Positions 35,056 through 48,604 of a stretch of DNA of 64,000 nt are shown here, piece after piece. Source of the DNA: Nectonema munidae (lineage: Eukaryota; Nematomorpha; Nectonematoida; Nectonematidae). The stretch spans positions 1,341,501 through 1,405,500 of the forward strand of contig JAUIRK010000570.1 of the NCBI GenBank assembly GCA_030549495.1. The letters run 5' to 3'. The first letter of the stretch is position 1. Each line of letters opens with the position of its first letter. The translations under genes were made by a program, and so were the position numbers. The notes beneath the pieces were generated by a model. It saw nothing but the letters and a program-made list of their open reading frames with translations, did no database searches and had not been told where the DNA came from.

Positions 35056-38000
35056 CTAAACTGAAAGTTTAGTAGCTCTATTGTATAGAGTATCCACGAC
35101 AGTACCCATTCTATCAAGTATATTCAAAATAGCTTCATTTGTACTTTCATCGTTATCATCTGGGAAAATCGTGAGTAAACCATTCCCTTGATCCAATATA
35201 CCTAAATACAAAGAATGGTACAAATACTTCCTAATTAAAATAGATAATTTTCCATATTTTTTCTTCAATGTATAATAGCAATAGTGCCATGTATATAATA
35301 GAAGACATACGGTTGGAACAGGGTTGGAGGATGAGAGTCAAATGAATAGACTCAACCTATGCTTTGAAATTTTTTAGAATAACTTATAGTAACTATAAGC
35401 AAAGGGAACATGTGATATATTTAAAAGATAAACAGTCTCTCTCATTTATTTTGTGTTACGCTTAGCACATCGGACGCACGAGTCAAATCTATGCTAGCAC
35501 CATATGAATTTGTCAGCGTGCTTGCCTACTACACATGTTTTCATGGCTTAGATTCTCAGGGAAGAGGTGCAAAGATCAGATGATGAGCCATCAATAGGCA
35601 AACATAGTATACGTTGTATGTTCCCTTATTATACATGAAGCAAATAAAAGACTGCTGATCATATAGATACATGATGTATATATGTAGTAGTTAAAAACAA
35701 CTAAAAATTAAAGTAGACAATTACAGATATATTTCACTTGCCTGTGAGTATAAAGGAAGCACATCTTTAATTTTTCGAAATAGATTTAATTAGTGGTGAA
35801 AGACTTTTTTCAGAAATAATATGTTTTTAGAAAACGAATTCAAAGTACTTTATGTATTAATTTCTTATTTTATTCTCTTTAAATAAAAACTTTTAAAAAA
35901 TTTGGTTGCTAACTTTTACTTTATATTTCATATCATTGTAGAAATTTAGCATTCTCTTTTTTAATTTAATTTGAAAGGTAAGAAAAAGTTATTTTGCAAG
36001 TCTCGATTTTTTTGGCATAAATTGAATATGTCCAAGAATTTTTAATTAATTGCCCTATATATGTAAATCACTACAAATTTTATCGTAAATTGAAAAACAA
36101 ACATTTGTTTTAATAATTTGAGGGTAAAAAGATTTAGTTGTATTTTAGGTTGAGCCGGAGTGACTAAAAAGTTTGATTCTGGAAGGAGAGTTAGAGTCAT
36201 TAAATTATTTAGGTGACTCTCCACCACTACGTGAGAAACAGAAATGATAAAATTTATGACAATTTAATGCCTTCTAGATTATTTCTATTGTTAAAGGAAC
36301 TTTAATTAAAAAAATAATAAAAAAGATAAGACTTTAATAAAATTTAATTTTTACTTTTTATTTATGAACAAATTTTAGGATAAAAAAAGATTAGAAAAAG
36401 TATTAGAACTAAGAAAGTTATACTTATAATTGAATAATACTATGTCTAAGAAAAGTCTGTTTGCTAAATGTTTATCAAAAAAATTCCTTTAAAATTTAAA
36501 GGCTTAAAATTAGACACTGTAATCTGGGCTAACCACTCAATATTTGTTTTTAAAACAAGGAATATTTTAAAGATCATCCAACATGATTAAATGCTACAAG
36601 TTTGATGTACCCCTAAAACAATTAAAACTACGCCCTCAATAAATAAGCCTCTTTATTATATAGGAACATAAAATTAAGTTTGATAAAACATTATGAGGCA
36701 AAAAATTTAACGGTTTACAATAAGGAATAATAAATGATTAATCTTGTAAGGTTAGATTGAAATGTTATCTTAAGAAAAAATAATATCTAATTTGATTTTA
36801 TAAATATTTTTCTTTAATTTAGTTTTCGCAACAAAGGAATAATATTGTCAATAAAGGTTACCATTAAATACTTTATCTAAAATCATTTGAGATAACTTTG
36901 ACTGAACTTGATCCTAAAATTAAAACGATTAAAGAAAAAGTTGAGAAGAGCAAAGTTTTATCACATAACTTACAACTGGTAAATCAATCAAGCTAGCAAT
37001 ATGCTGGATTTGAACTCGGGAATAGGCTTGAAGGATGCGGTTTAAATTTGATTCAAGCATTTTATCATATAACGAGTTTAAATGTGCTTTAATAACACCA
37101 TCGCTGTGTAACACATCAGAGAACGAAAGCAAAGTCTGTTATGTCAAAAAATAGAAGAAATGGGATGAAACAAGTTAGAAATTTGAGAAAAAACCGCTTG
37201 AAAGGAATTTAAATCTCTGTTTTTGCTCGCAGAAGCAATCAATTGCATCGCTTCTATATCTCTTCCAACATACTTTAAGGCTAATTTACAAGAGATAATG
37301 TTCTTAATTTCATCAGGGCTAAAAAATTACATAATTGTAAAAATCAAATTAGTTTAATTTGAATCTATAAAGTTATTATGAAAATAAAAGGAATATAATG
37401 ATTGATTGATTATTGTTTACCAATATAATGAAGGATTTCCATATACGCTCTCTTTTTTTAATACTTTTTTATCGTAAGTTTACTCTCTATAAAAAATGGT
37501 ATTTTTTAATCAAGATTTTAAAGTCTATAATAAAAATATGCGATTGTTTCTGTATTATGGCTGGTTTGAGTCAAAACTCAATGACAAATGATGCAATGAA
37601 TATCATAAATGTTGCGAGAGAAGGTGGAAGTAAACCTCTTTTTTCACGTGACCATTATAAAGAAAATATCAGTCAGAGGCTCTCATAAATCTTATTAAAG
37701 AGTTTGATAAGCTTAAATCTGCTTCCTCCTGTTATAATAATTATGTTGATATTTCATCTTTAAACAGGAGTGCTTCAAAAATTCAATCAGATTTTTGTCT
37801 CTTATAAAGGAAAATATGCCCTCTAAATTGTCTGCTGATGTGGTTAAATGTAAAAATAATATAATTTGTGTGAAATCAGATGATGATGAAGTTAAAATAT
37901 GTTTACAAAGAAAATATTAAAAATCTTCAAGTTAACTACAGCAAAGAAAAGAACACGAGTCTAAAAGTGGCTGATAAAGCAAATTTGGTTAAAGCTCAAA

Positions 38001-41000
38001 GGCGCATAGACGAAAAAAATGTAAAATTTAGATAAGTTAAAAATTTATCTGCCAAAATAAAGATTAACTTATCTAATGATATCAATGTTATTAGTGACTT
38101 ATGACGTAAAATCAAAGCAAAAAATTCAGGAATAAAAAGTTTTATCAACGATGCCGACGCCCTCCCCCATGTGATTTCAAGGGGGTGAAAAAGTCTTTTG
38201 GTCCATCAATAATTTTGAATTTTTTTAATTTTATATCTTTTTATATCATAGACTTGTTTGGCTTGTGACTAGACATTCCATATTAGAGTTGAGTTTCAGA
38301 CACAAATTCTTTTAAAATAAATTTTCAATTGAAAAACAATACCGACACAGTATCTAATCACTAATACTAATCACGATACAATTTTTTTTCAGTTTTTCTA
38401 ATAAAAAAATTATCTTACTATGATTCTTTTCTTAATAAATGTACAAAATAAGGGGACTTACTTTTCTGTCATGACTTTAGATAAGAGCATATACTTCAGC
38501 GCATACATCGCATTTTGGACATCGCCCATAGAATCGTAGCCTTCAAATGCTTCATAGAAATAGGAAAAGGCGGTTTTGAAGTCTTTTTCCTCGGAAGCGT
38601 GAATGATACCAGATTGCAAGTCTAATGCTGCCTGCATCTTTGGAGGACAGTATACGCTGTTGGCAGTACTTCGAGCAGAGGTAAGTGCAGCCCTAGAGAA
38701 TTTTGAAGGATTTATTATAAACAAAAATATAAAAATTCGTATTTGGTGTTCATTTGGTAATATTTTTGAAATTTTTTATCAAACATTTCATCATAGCAAC
38801 ATATTATAACCATATAATTATATCTCAATTTGAGTAGTTAATGCTTAAATTGAGGAAGGAGACAGAAAGAATGTTTACTTCTAAAGAAAACATTAAATCC
38901 AGGAGTAGTTAAAATTTTTGGAGTGATGAAAATTTTAAATTATTTTAATTGTCACAATTTTCGATCAATGTTACAAATCAATCTAAAACTAGTGATGGGA
39001 TGATGCTAACGTTTTGTACAATTTCCGATTACGATTCTTAAAAAATAGACGATTTCGATGAGGATACCGATTCTCTTTATTTTGAAACCTTATATTTATC
39101 ACAAATCGACGAAGTTATCAATTAGTAATTATCTTTGATTAAGTTGAGAAGACATAAAAATATCAATATTTTTCTATATTCTTATACTTAGCACAAATTA
39201 TAATAATTACCTTATAAACCTTTTACACAAGTGGCAAAAACTTAAAAAAAAAGATAATAAATCAGAAAATGACATAAAATTCTACTTTAACAAATATGAA
39301 CTCACCAAACTTTTAATAGTATTACTAATTTTACATTCAATCCATGACACACACAGAAAAAAAATCGAAAATTTATATAAAAAAGACCTCTAAGTGCTCG
39401 ATTTACAGTTTTTGACTATAGACAGTATTGAGGAAAAACGTTTATCAGACAAGAGTATTACTTTGTTTATTTAATAAAAAATTTGTTTCAAAAAATAATT
39501 GAAGAATCGGGATAAGGTATCGGGAGGTAGGAGTAAAATTTTCCTATAGATGAAAAAATCCGGATTTCTATTAATCGTCCCATCACCATGTCAAACTTTA
39601 ATGAAATTTTTGTTATGATGATGGCGTTAATAGCAGAGGCGTATTAAGAAAGGCTCAGACAAAATTTATGCCCCCGAATCTAAATTCCTGCTTACGCCTA
39701 AAGTGGCGGAGTGCGAGGGAAAACATCCGACGTTGACTCGAAATACTTAAAAACTTAATAATTTAAAGCCAACTGTTACTTACGACTTTGACAAAATAAG
39801 GGCCACTACATATGCTTACAAATATTCAATTATTTTTTTTGGAGTTATTTTTTAAAACTTAAAATATCCGAAACTCCAAAACGTGCGCCTCTGACATCTT
39901 TTAAATCTTTATTTTCAAATATATTTTAATTCCTTCAACAAATTCGAGATATAGCTATGATAAAGACAACAAAATTTCCCATATTTATTTGTTACAAGAA
40001 TCGAATCTTTTTAATTTTTGAGTAAATAATGTGATGAAGAATAATATCTTCTACCCAATAAAATTTTATATCTAAACTTTTTAATATTAAAAATTCAACT
40101 CCATGATTAAAAAACTTGAGGATAAACATTATACTCACCCTACCAGTTAAGTCGCAAGGAAAAATTAATGATTCATTAACTTGAGAAGAGTAAGACTGTT
40201 AAATGAAATTTGACGCACATAAAATTAATATAAACATCCTAGGAAGTATTGTTAAAATTTTGTAAGAAAAAATTTATGAAAACTTTCGCTTCAAATTTAA
40301 TGTAAGTTTTTTTCGCAATCCTGAATTAGAATTAATAATTGCAATCTAGGCAACGAATGATTTAAAAAAAGTCGAAAACATGGAGGTATAGGAAGCAACA
40401 AAAAGTAAAATTCGATTTGAAGTAAAAATACCTCAAGGTAAAGAATAGAAAATATATAACCATAAATATGCTATTTTTCCACTATTTCATCTTATATATT
40501 TCTATATTTCTGTTGAATACTGAAAATATTAGAAGGATTATAATAAAGGAGAGCTACGCAGCGAAAACTAAAAGAAATTTTAGTACTTGGATTCGAAGCC
40601 ACCTATATGTGCAAATCGAAGCTGGAACATCCCCTTTTATATAAAAAAAAAAAGTGTATACGTGTAATGCCATTGTTTTTCTTGTATTTTGAAGCTTTTT
40701 ATATGAATTTTTAGATGCCAATTTTTGAAACATGAGCTATATTATTACTTTTTTAAAATTCCAATTTCCCATGTAATAATTAGTTTCAAATATCATTCCA
40801 AACTAAAGAGCAACATTGCTTAGTTAAAGCTCAATTATTATCATTTAATCGTTTTATTGGAGAAAAATATTTTTATAAAGTAAAAAAATATAATTTTCAT
40901 AATAGATTGCATAAATTACATGAAAAAGCGAATTTAATGGTGTTTTTATTTCAATTGACTATAAAAGTTATATTGAAAAAGGTCAGAGCAGAGCCTGAAG

Positions 41001-44000
41001 GGCTACGTAAATCATTTCAAGAGAGCCCTTCAATTCCCGATTCAGGCTAAAGAGAAATAGACAAATCTTGTATCTAATATGATAAAAACCAACAAAATCA
41101 CTATAAAAACTACCTTGACTTGGAAAGATTTGAAAGTGCGTGGTAAATTTTGCTTTCAATCAATTGAACTTCCATTAAAAGATGCTTGTCATCCATTTTT
41201 TTGAATTCGTGAAGCAATCTAGATTCTTATAAAATAAAAAAGTTAAGAACTTTTCCTAGATTATCTAAAGGAACAACGACTTTTTCGAAAGTCAACACAA
41301 ACCTACTTTTAAATCATATTTTTAAGTAATAGTTAAATTTTAGATTTAATTATAAAAAAAAAATTTTTTTTTTTTTAATTAAATAAATATTTAAATTTAG
41401 ATTTAATGGATTTATTTGGTGAATAATTTGAATATTATTAAAAAGTTTGCAAAAAGTTACGAAGCTGAAGTGCATTTTGATATTCTTTCGCTTCGTAATA
41501 AGAAGTGAGTAAGCGTATCTTAAAAGTAAAATACAAATTAAATCAATATAACCAACCGAGAAGGAGTACGCAAAATAAATACCTCTAAAATCTGGCCTAA
41601 AAATGTTCTCTTTTCATCTGTAGCCCATTTAATACATTCTTGACAAACTTTTATCTATAATTTTAAAAGATTTGAAAGTCAGATTGAAAAATATATACAA
41701 AATCAAATATTTTTACACATATCTCATTCTCAAAAATACATCGTGCATATTAACAAGTTGCATATTCTATAAAAAATATTTATGTCAAGTTGTATAGTGG
41801 AAGATTTGAGAAATAAATAAACATTTAAAAATATTTAAATTAAAAGTAAAATACTTTTCAGAGTATATTCCATTATATATGTAAAATTAATGAGTATTAA
41901 AAAAGAGAAACAAACAATAGCTTTATGCATTTAAATTCTGAATGTTTTTACTTCGCATCAACAATATTGCACTCTTGGAAAAAACAAATTGTTTGGAGGT
42001 ATAAATGGAGAAAAATGACGCATGCCTTTCATAAAATGGAATCACTAGGTTTAAAAAGAAAAGTTAACATTAATAGAGTTTATTTCGGAATAAGCGGGCA
42101 TAAACGTGGAATTAAATTCCCTGAATTAGTTAACTTTTTTTAAAGACACATAACAATTGCATCTTTTCATCAAAAAGGTCAAATCAAACATGGATATAAG
42201 GACAAATATAAATAACAGCCAACAATTAAAGACAAACTAAGAAAGTCTAATGAACTAAATGATGGAAAGTTTTAAGATGAGAGCGTTTCAAATACCATAT
42301 TATATAAAAACAAAATATTTTAAAATATACCTTATTAAATTTAATGTAAAACAGCAATACGCGTCACACCGAAATTCTGTTTGTTGCAACTCAGGGCTAA
42401 AGATATTATGATCAAAATTGATATACTTCTTTTCCGGTAGGGATTTTCATAGAAAAGAGGAAATCAATAAGTTTTCTAACAATCATTGCTGCCTTCGCTT
42501 TACTTATTTGAGATAGAAAAGGGCGAATTTGATGTATCAACTCAGATAAATCTAAATGAAACCTTTTAATTTTCATAATACAAAACGAATACATATATAC
42601 AAGCCCACCACGAAGAGGGAAGGAGGGGGCGAGGACCTGTGCCCCCCCCCCCCCATTTTTTTAGATAGAAAATCTCTTAACATAATTTGCGTCATTACCC
42701 AATCTTACTTAGATAAAGTTGTAACTTTATTTTTAAGTGAACGTAAAAGATTTTTTTTTAATTAATTCTAATAAAAATTTTATTAATAAAAACAATGTTA
42801 AAATTCGTTTATATATAAATTAGAAAATTATGTTAAGAAATTCAACTAAAAAAATTTCGGCCCAAATCTTCTAGTGACGGGCTTGCATATATATATATGT
42901 ATATACAAATAATATGAATTACCTTCGCCTTTATTCTCTCTTGATAAAAGATTTCCTAAATTAAGTATTGCTTGTTCTTTTAATTTCAAATTTTCTTCAT
43001 TACTATCTTCACATTTTACTTAAAAAATAAAGTTCAAAGTTTAGCATCTGCGTAACACACAACGGTTATGCTAGTGTTTGGAGTACGTTTACATACGATA
43101 CGTGCTATCATGACTGCGATTTTCGAGTCGAATGTGCAATTTGAAGCCATGGCTGATGAGTGTTCAATAGTCGAAATATGTTTTAGGCAAAGTGCAAAGT
43201 TTTCACTTCCATATATGAAAATATATAGTTGAGTAGATCAATTTATTCTCTCTCTCTTTATATCAAAGATGTAATGTTATTTTTGGATTAATATTTTAGC
43301 TACCAAAAGAAATATCTAAATGTGTTCGACAGATTCAGTCAACAAACTTATTTCAACATTAACTAAGATTCCTAAAATTCAAATGTCATGAAAAAAGTTG
43401 TAAGGAATTACAGAATAAAAAGAAAAAAAGTTTAGGAATCTCATCTAATAAACTACAATGTCCAAAAGTGTGGCTAAAATTTGTAAAAAGTACTAATAAT
43501 ACTCGAATCAAAATTCAAAGAGTATTCTCTAAAAAGACAAGCATAAGACATTTTTAAAATTGAGTGCTACAACAATCAGTGTTGCCAATTTGGAGATTTT
43601 TATATTATTATTTTATTATAATGTTATTTATAACAACGTTTGTTTTGAATTTAACTTTAATGTTTTAATTTCTTTTGAATCGTCTTTTGTTGAATCAGCA
43701 TTTGTTGAAAGGTTCCGCTTTTGTCAAAAAAAGTATGGCCAGCTTAGTTAAAATAAATAAAACTTAGAAACTAAACACCAAATCTTAAATTTAAATGTCT
43801 TAATTTAACGTAAAAACTTTTAAATTAAACTTTTCTCTAAAACTTATCCGTATTTTTTCTTTAAAAAAACTCAGGCTTTTGGAAACAAAATTTATGCCGG
43901 TTTACTGATATTACCGGATTACTAATTGCCAGATTAGTGAAATAAAGTAAATTTTTCATTTTTTGAATAAAATGAAATTAATTCAATATTTTTATTTATT

Positions 44001-44700
44001 TGCTGATGCTAGTTTATCGACAAAATTGTTATAAAACATATAAAGACGAACTAAAAATAGTTAGTCATAGATAAATAAAATTCTAAGCTTCGCAAAAGAT
44101 AGGAAAACCTTGGTCTATTAATTAGGATTTTTTGGGCATCGTTACAAGAAAATATCTATAATACGTACAAGTATGGGACTGGCATTAATCTCCTTATTAG
44201 AGAAGTGATTTTTTTTGGAAGAAATGATAAAAAATTTGTGTGACCTCGTTCAAATTTCTGGATACATTACTTCTCATCAACTATGGCTCAAATTCAGATT
44301 AATTATTGCATTAAATGAAACCAAAATAAATTAAAAAGCTCTAAAACAGGATTATTACAAATGAAAATCTGCTAAAAGGAACAACTATTTAAAATAATTG
44401 AAATAGATATGAAATTAAAAGAATTGAAATCTATTGGAAAAATACTTTTTACTACACCAACTGCACGGTTGTGGGCCCTTACTGTTACATAAAAATTCTC
44501 ATTTATATAGGCAAGTTGTTGGAAAATGTAATGTACCATTTAGATTCACATAATATATGATTTTGTAAATCTGGTTTTTTATCTACAGGTAAATTAAAAA
44601 TTAATTTCTAAAAAAATTAAATACTTATTTTAAGATACAAATTGACAGATTCTTTTAAATTTGTTATTTCCAGCGCTTCACAATCTTCAATAGACACCAT
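35056..44700 (-). CDS. psmd11: 26S proteasome regulatory subunit PSMD11 (Rpn6), 11 exons
   Basis: Rpn6 is a lid subunit that clamps the proteasome core and lid through its TPR-like solenoid and PCI domain. Exons: 44700-44625, 43018-42923, 42551-42427, 41654-41583, 41518-41461, 41225-41114, 38692-38462, 37318-37195, 37135-36974, 36913-36862, 35201-35056. All introns start GT and end AG, all phases agree, and the product is 417 aa (human 422). Matches include [109 protein letters not shown] and [12 protein letters not shown]. The PCI domain covers roughly residues 230-390. The first 25 residues ([20 protein letters not shown]...) are the least certain. Introns 4, 8 and 9 are only 59-64 nt; intron 8 has a weak GTTTTT donor. 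Introns 2 and 6 hold MITEs. Confidence 0.96.
37555..38200 (+). pseudogene. Decayed coding-like stretch of unknown origin in PSMD11 intron 7
   Basis: On the strand opposite PSMD11, protein-like phrases appear in more than one frame: [39 protein letters not shown] Lys/Ser-rich text, and [15 protein letters not shown]. The composition is polar and coiled-coil-like. I do not recognise the family. It may be part of a dead mobile element or a retrocopy. No terminal repeats were found. Confidence 0.35.
38990..39588. mobile_element. 599-bp hAT-type MITE in PSMD11 intron 6
   Basis: The left end TAGTGATGGGATGAT and the right end ATCGTCCCATCACCA are inverted repeats (13 of 15). Flanking 8-mers TCTAAAAC and TGTCAAAC agree at 6 of 8. 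The interior is AT-rich with CGATTTCGATGAGGATACCG-like phrases typical of degraded GATACCGAT-type MITEs and has no ORF. Confidence 0.65.
39637..39896. mobile_element. Possible hAT-like MITE with CAGAGGCG ends
   Basis: CAGAGGCGTATTAAG at 39637 and AACGTGCGCCTCTG ending near 39894 are short inverted ends. Flanking 8-mers do not match, so the call is tentative. Confidence 0.35.
42600..42885. mobile_element. 286-bp hAT MITE in PSMD11 intron 2, perfect 8-bp duplication
   Basis: The left end CAAGCCCACCACGAAGAG and the right end CTTCTAGTGACGGGCTTG are inverted repeats with mismatches. Both are flanked by CATATATA (42592-42599 and 42886-42893). A poly-C tract of about 14 lies near 42643-42655, just inside the left end. 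The element makes up most of the 371-bp intron. Confidence 0.85.
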
Positions 44701-47637
44701 TTTAAGTACTGAACGAATAAAGAAAAAAAATAAATAATGAAAATAATTAAAGAAATTTTTAATTAATTTAAAAAGTAAAAGATGCTATTCATTTGCCTTT
44801 TTCCTGTATAAATATTGAATTTCTCATGATGCAGAGCCAGTACTAATTCAATAGATTTATATCATGTTTGAAAGTTTGTCATATTGTTTGGCACTTTAAA
44901 TTTTAGAATTAGTTGGCGAATTTTTTAATGTGATGAAAATTAATTTTATTTTCCCTGCTTTAACTTTTGTTTTTTATTCCCTTAATCATTGCTTTTCTTT
45001 AAGCTTATATATTCTTTTTTTGAAATTTTCTTTTGTTTCTTTGTAATTTATTTATTTTTTACAATTAATGGTATTCCTGTTTAATTTCCTTTCCTCTACT
45101 TGATATATCCATGTAATTAAAAGAGGAAGATTTTTCAGAGGGCTAAGATGATAAGCAATATTTTTAAAGATTTCCGTAGATAAAAATTTGGAAGGTTATT
45201 TTATTTTTAGATTACGTTCATACGTACATAAAAATTAATACTGTTAAAGAGGTATTTATTATATGTAATACGACACTCTACTTCAAAATTTTGGGAATAA
45301 GGAAAGATATCTCTAACTCTAATTAAAAGAAATATAAATGGATACAATCATTGAGATACGCGGTTTTAAGATGTTTGAAAATAATGGCTTTATTGATTAA
45401 GAAAATATAACAAGATGATAATAATGATCTAGATCAGTTGTCTTCTAAATTTTTTATTCTTTTTGATTAAAAAAACTTTACGACATTACACTATAAAAAA
45501 GATCAAATCCCTTCCTTATTAGATAAAAAAAGCATCTCGCCCAATTTTTACTTGAATAATTTCAAGGATAACTCAAACTGTTTCCAATATTGAAATGGTA
45601 ATTCAATTTGAGATGCAGATAAAAAATCATATATTTAAATACATAGTATCTTGGTAAATTTAGTGAGCATATTTTGAAGCCCAAAGGGCTTTGCCAAGTT
45701 CGAAATATAATATGTTATTACATTCTATTTAAGCTATTACTATTTACCATATTATTTTTATTTGTTAGCTTGCACCGTTCAGTTTAACCAACTCAGTTAA
45801 AAATAGCCTAGGTTTGATACCCAAGGCTTTCAACTCTTAAAAACTAAAATTAAGAATAAATGTGATTAAACATCTTCGAGCATATAGCCTTACGGCTGAA
45901 TGTGCTTTGATATAAAAAAATCAGCAATGAACCAACCTTATGTAAAATTAACTTGTGAGATGAACCTTACAAGTTTTATAACTTTAGATTTTAAAGAAGA
46001 CAATAGCGCAAATCACTTTGCGATTTTGTTATTTTATTATAATCCCAACGTACAAAATTCTAGTTCACAAATATATTTCATAAGGAAACACATTTTTCAT
46101 ATATGATTTAAAGTTAAAATTTTTTTTTTAAAAATCAAATAATTAAACTGCATTAAAATATAATAATCATAATTTATCCTTTTTTAAAATTACACAAAGT
46201 ATAAAGAATTTACACAAAGTATTAAAAATATTAGAAAAGAACAATTTATTTAAATACATAGCAAGAAATTACTAATTTATCAAAATAAGAGATATACTTC
46301 TATTTATGATAAATCCAAACTTTCTAATCGTGTTACTAATTTATCTGTTTGAGACAGCCATTCAGAGAGTTTGCAAAACTAAAAACAAGTTAAAAATATT
46401 ATCAAAGTAGACGTTTAAAAGTTATCTAAAATTGAAAAAAACTTAAGAATTTAATTAGTAATAACAGAAAGCAAGTTTTATCAAAAGAAAAACAAAATAC
46501 TTTTTAGATAAAGAAATAAAGTAAGAATAAAAACATGATATCACCAAAATTTTGTGCAATTTTCTTTTATTGTGAAAGATTTTAAAATCACAACTTTTTT
46601 CTAGGCAATGAGAAAAATATATAGTTTCACGCTTTTAAAATAATCAAAGTTGGTGAAAATATTAATATTAAATACGTGAAAAACTAATTTTTCCAAAATT
46701 TGAAAAATTAATATATTTCTAATCTAAACCTTATTGTTCATAAATCCATATGAAACTTATCAGTATTATATCATAGTAGTATAGTTATTATACGATTGAG
46801 AGAATTTAAAATTTTTGCATTGGAGAGCGAAAGACACTTTTTTCCACCCCCACCCGCTTGGATGTGTCCCTGATATAATTCCATCAATTAAGGAATGTTT
46901 ATTGTTGAGAGATAAAAATAATTTAAGGTAAATATTCAAAATAATGAAAATTAATTAATAAAAATTTTAAATAGTTTTAACAAACGAATGTAGCAATTTT
47001 AATTCCATCTAGGGAAGTATAATCTATAATTGGAAATATTGGAATGTCGAAATAGGAAATCGAAACTTGAATAACAAGATCAATGCCAAAAGCTTGTAGC
47101 ACTATGCCCTTTCAGGAATAAAATTCTGCAAAGTTAACAGAGCTATAAGAATGCAAAATTTTTTATGGCAAAAAAACTAATAATTATAATTTATATATTA
47201 TTTAACTAATTCATTAACAGATTTACAAAGTATTTAATTGAATTAACTAAGTAAGTAATGAACAAACCTATTAACAAACAAAAAACTAGTCATTCTGACC
47301 TGCGAGCTTCAATGAAAGAAGATTTGGTAAAGGCAATTTTTTTACTTAAAACAAATCATTTTAATTAATTTTTATCATTTGCGTTTAATTTTCACTTTGT
47401 TTTATATTCAGTGTAATTTTTATTTAATTTTAAATTTATTCAAGCCTAAGGCTTTGTATCAAATAATTGAATAGTAAGAATTTTGGGAAACTGCATTTGG
47501 GATGATGTGGTAGCAGTTATGCCAAATAAATTGATAATCTATGTAGCGGGAGCCACAAGTTTGAAAACAATTGCCCCAGAGAAGAATTTGACGCCATAGT
47601 TTAAAATATTATAATTAATATTATATCAATTTACCAA
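44701..47637. other. AT-rich intergenic DNA upstream of PSMD11, no gene seen
   Basis: The PSMD11 promoter should lie at the left of this interval, but no core element stands out. Short imperfect palindromes (AAGCCCAAAGGGCTTT at about 45678, TAGCCTTACGGCTGA at about 45885, AAGCCTAAGGCTTTG at about 47442) recur. CTTGGATGTGTCCCTGATAT near 46857 resembles a degraded hAT end like that at 24060-24080. Small ORFs here show no known motif. Confidence 0.4.
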
Positions 47638-48604
47638 AACGCCAACATAGTTTCAAAAAACAGCATTCTACAACTACAGTGCTTCACGCAATCAGCAACT
47701 TCATAACAAATGGATTCAACAAGAAACCAATGAAAAGGACAATAGCTATATATATTGATTTGTCCAAAGCTTTTGACACTGTCCATCTACACACACTGAT
47801 ACATAAATTACAAATCCAAACACAATCACGGAATACATAGCAAACTACCTTAAAGGAAGAAAATATTACACGCTAAACGATAGAATCAAATTAAGACAAA
47901 ATAACATAAAATAAGAGTACCACAACGAGGAGTTTTATCACCTACTTTTTTAAACTTATACTTATCTGACATTCCAAATCCGCTACCAAAGCTTACACTA
48001 GTATCTACGCAGAAGACATCACTATACAGAAGACACATATTGCCGAATAAAATATACAACCATACTTACAAATAATACACAAATGAATAAACGAAAACAA
48101 ACTTAAACTCAACCTCACCAAAACGACCGATACACTTTTCACTCCAGCCTCAGCAGATACAATACCACACTTAACATATACATCAACAATATCTACAGCT
48201 AAAGAATTCACCACATTAGGCTTAACTTTTGGCCCAAAATTCAGCTTGAATAAACGCATATCCAACACAACAAAGAAAGCACAAAAACCAGCAACATTTT
48301 GAAATCCCTTGCATGAACACATTGGGGTAAAAATAAAGAAAACTTACTAACTGCATACAAAACAATCACATATCCAATCCTCAAATATGGACGCACTATA
48401 TTGTCTCCCATATCATCTACAAGCAGGAAACAAAAATTACAAATAATACAAAACACAGCAATCAGAACAATAACAGAATGTACAAAAGACTCAAACACTC
48501 AACACTTACACAATGAGCCTCAAATACCACATCTAGAAGATCACATGAAACTTCACACATCACAACTCAAACAAAAAACACTACATCCCAAACATCCTCT
48601 ACAC

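Noticed and set aside
41925-42143. Plus-strand ORF in PSMD11 intron 3
   Set aside because: Short, no recognised motif, no splice or promoter support, opposite an established gene.
42330-42427. Apparent frameshift in PSMD11 exon 3, with [17 protein letters not shown] resembling the next family block
   Set aside because: Exon 3 ends at a GTATAT donor (42426-42425), and exon 4 at 41654-41583 continues the family sequence exactly (TGKE then [10 protein letters not shown]). The resemblance inside the intron is chance.
45900-46106. Plus-strand 68-aa ORF upstream of PSMD11
   Set aside because: No motif and no supporting context; expected by chance in AT-rich DNA.
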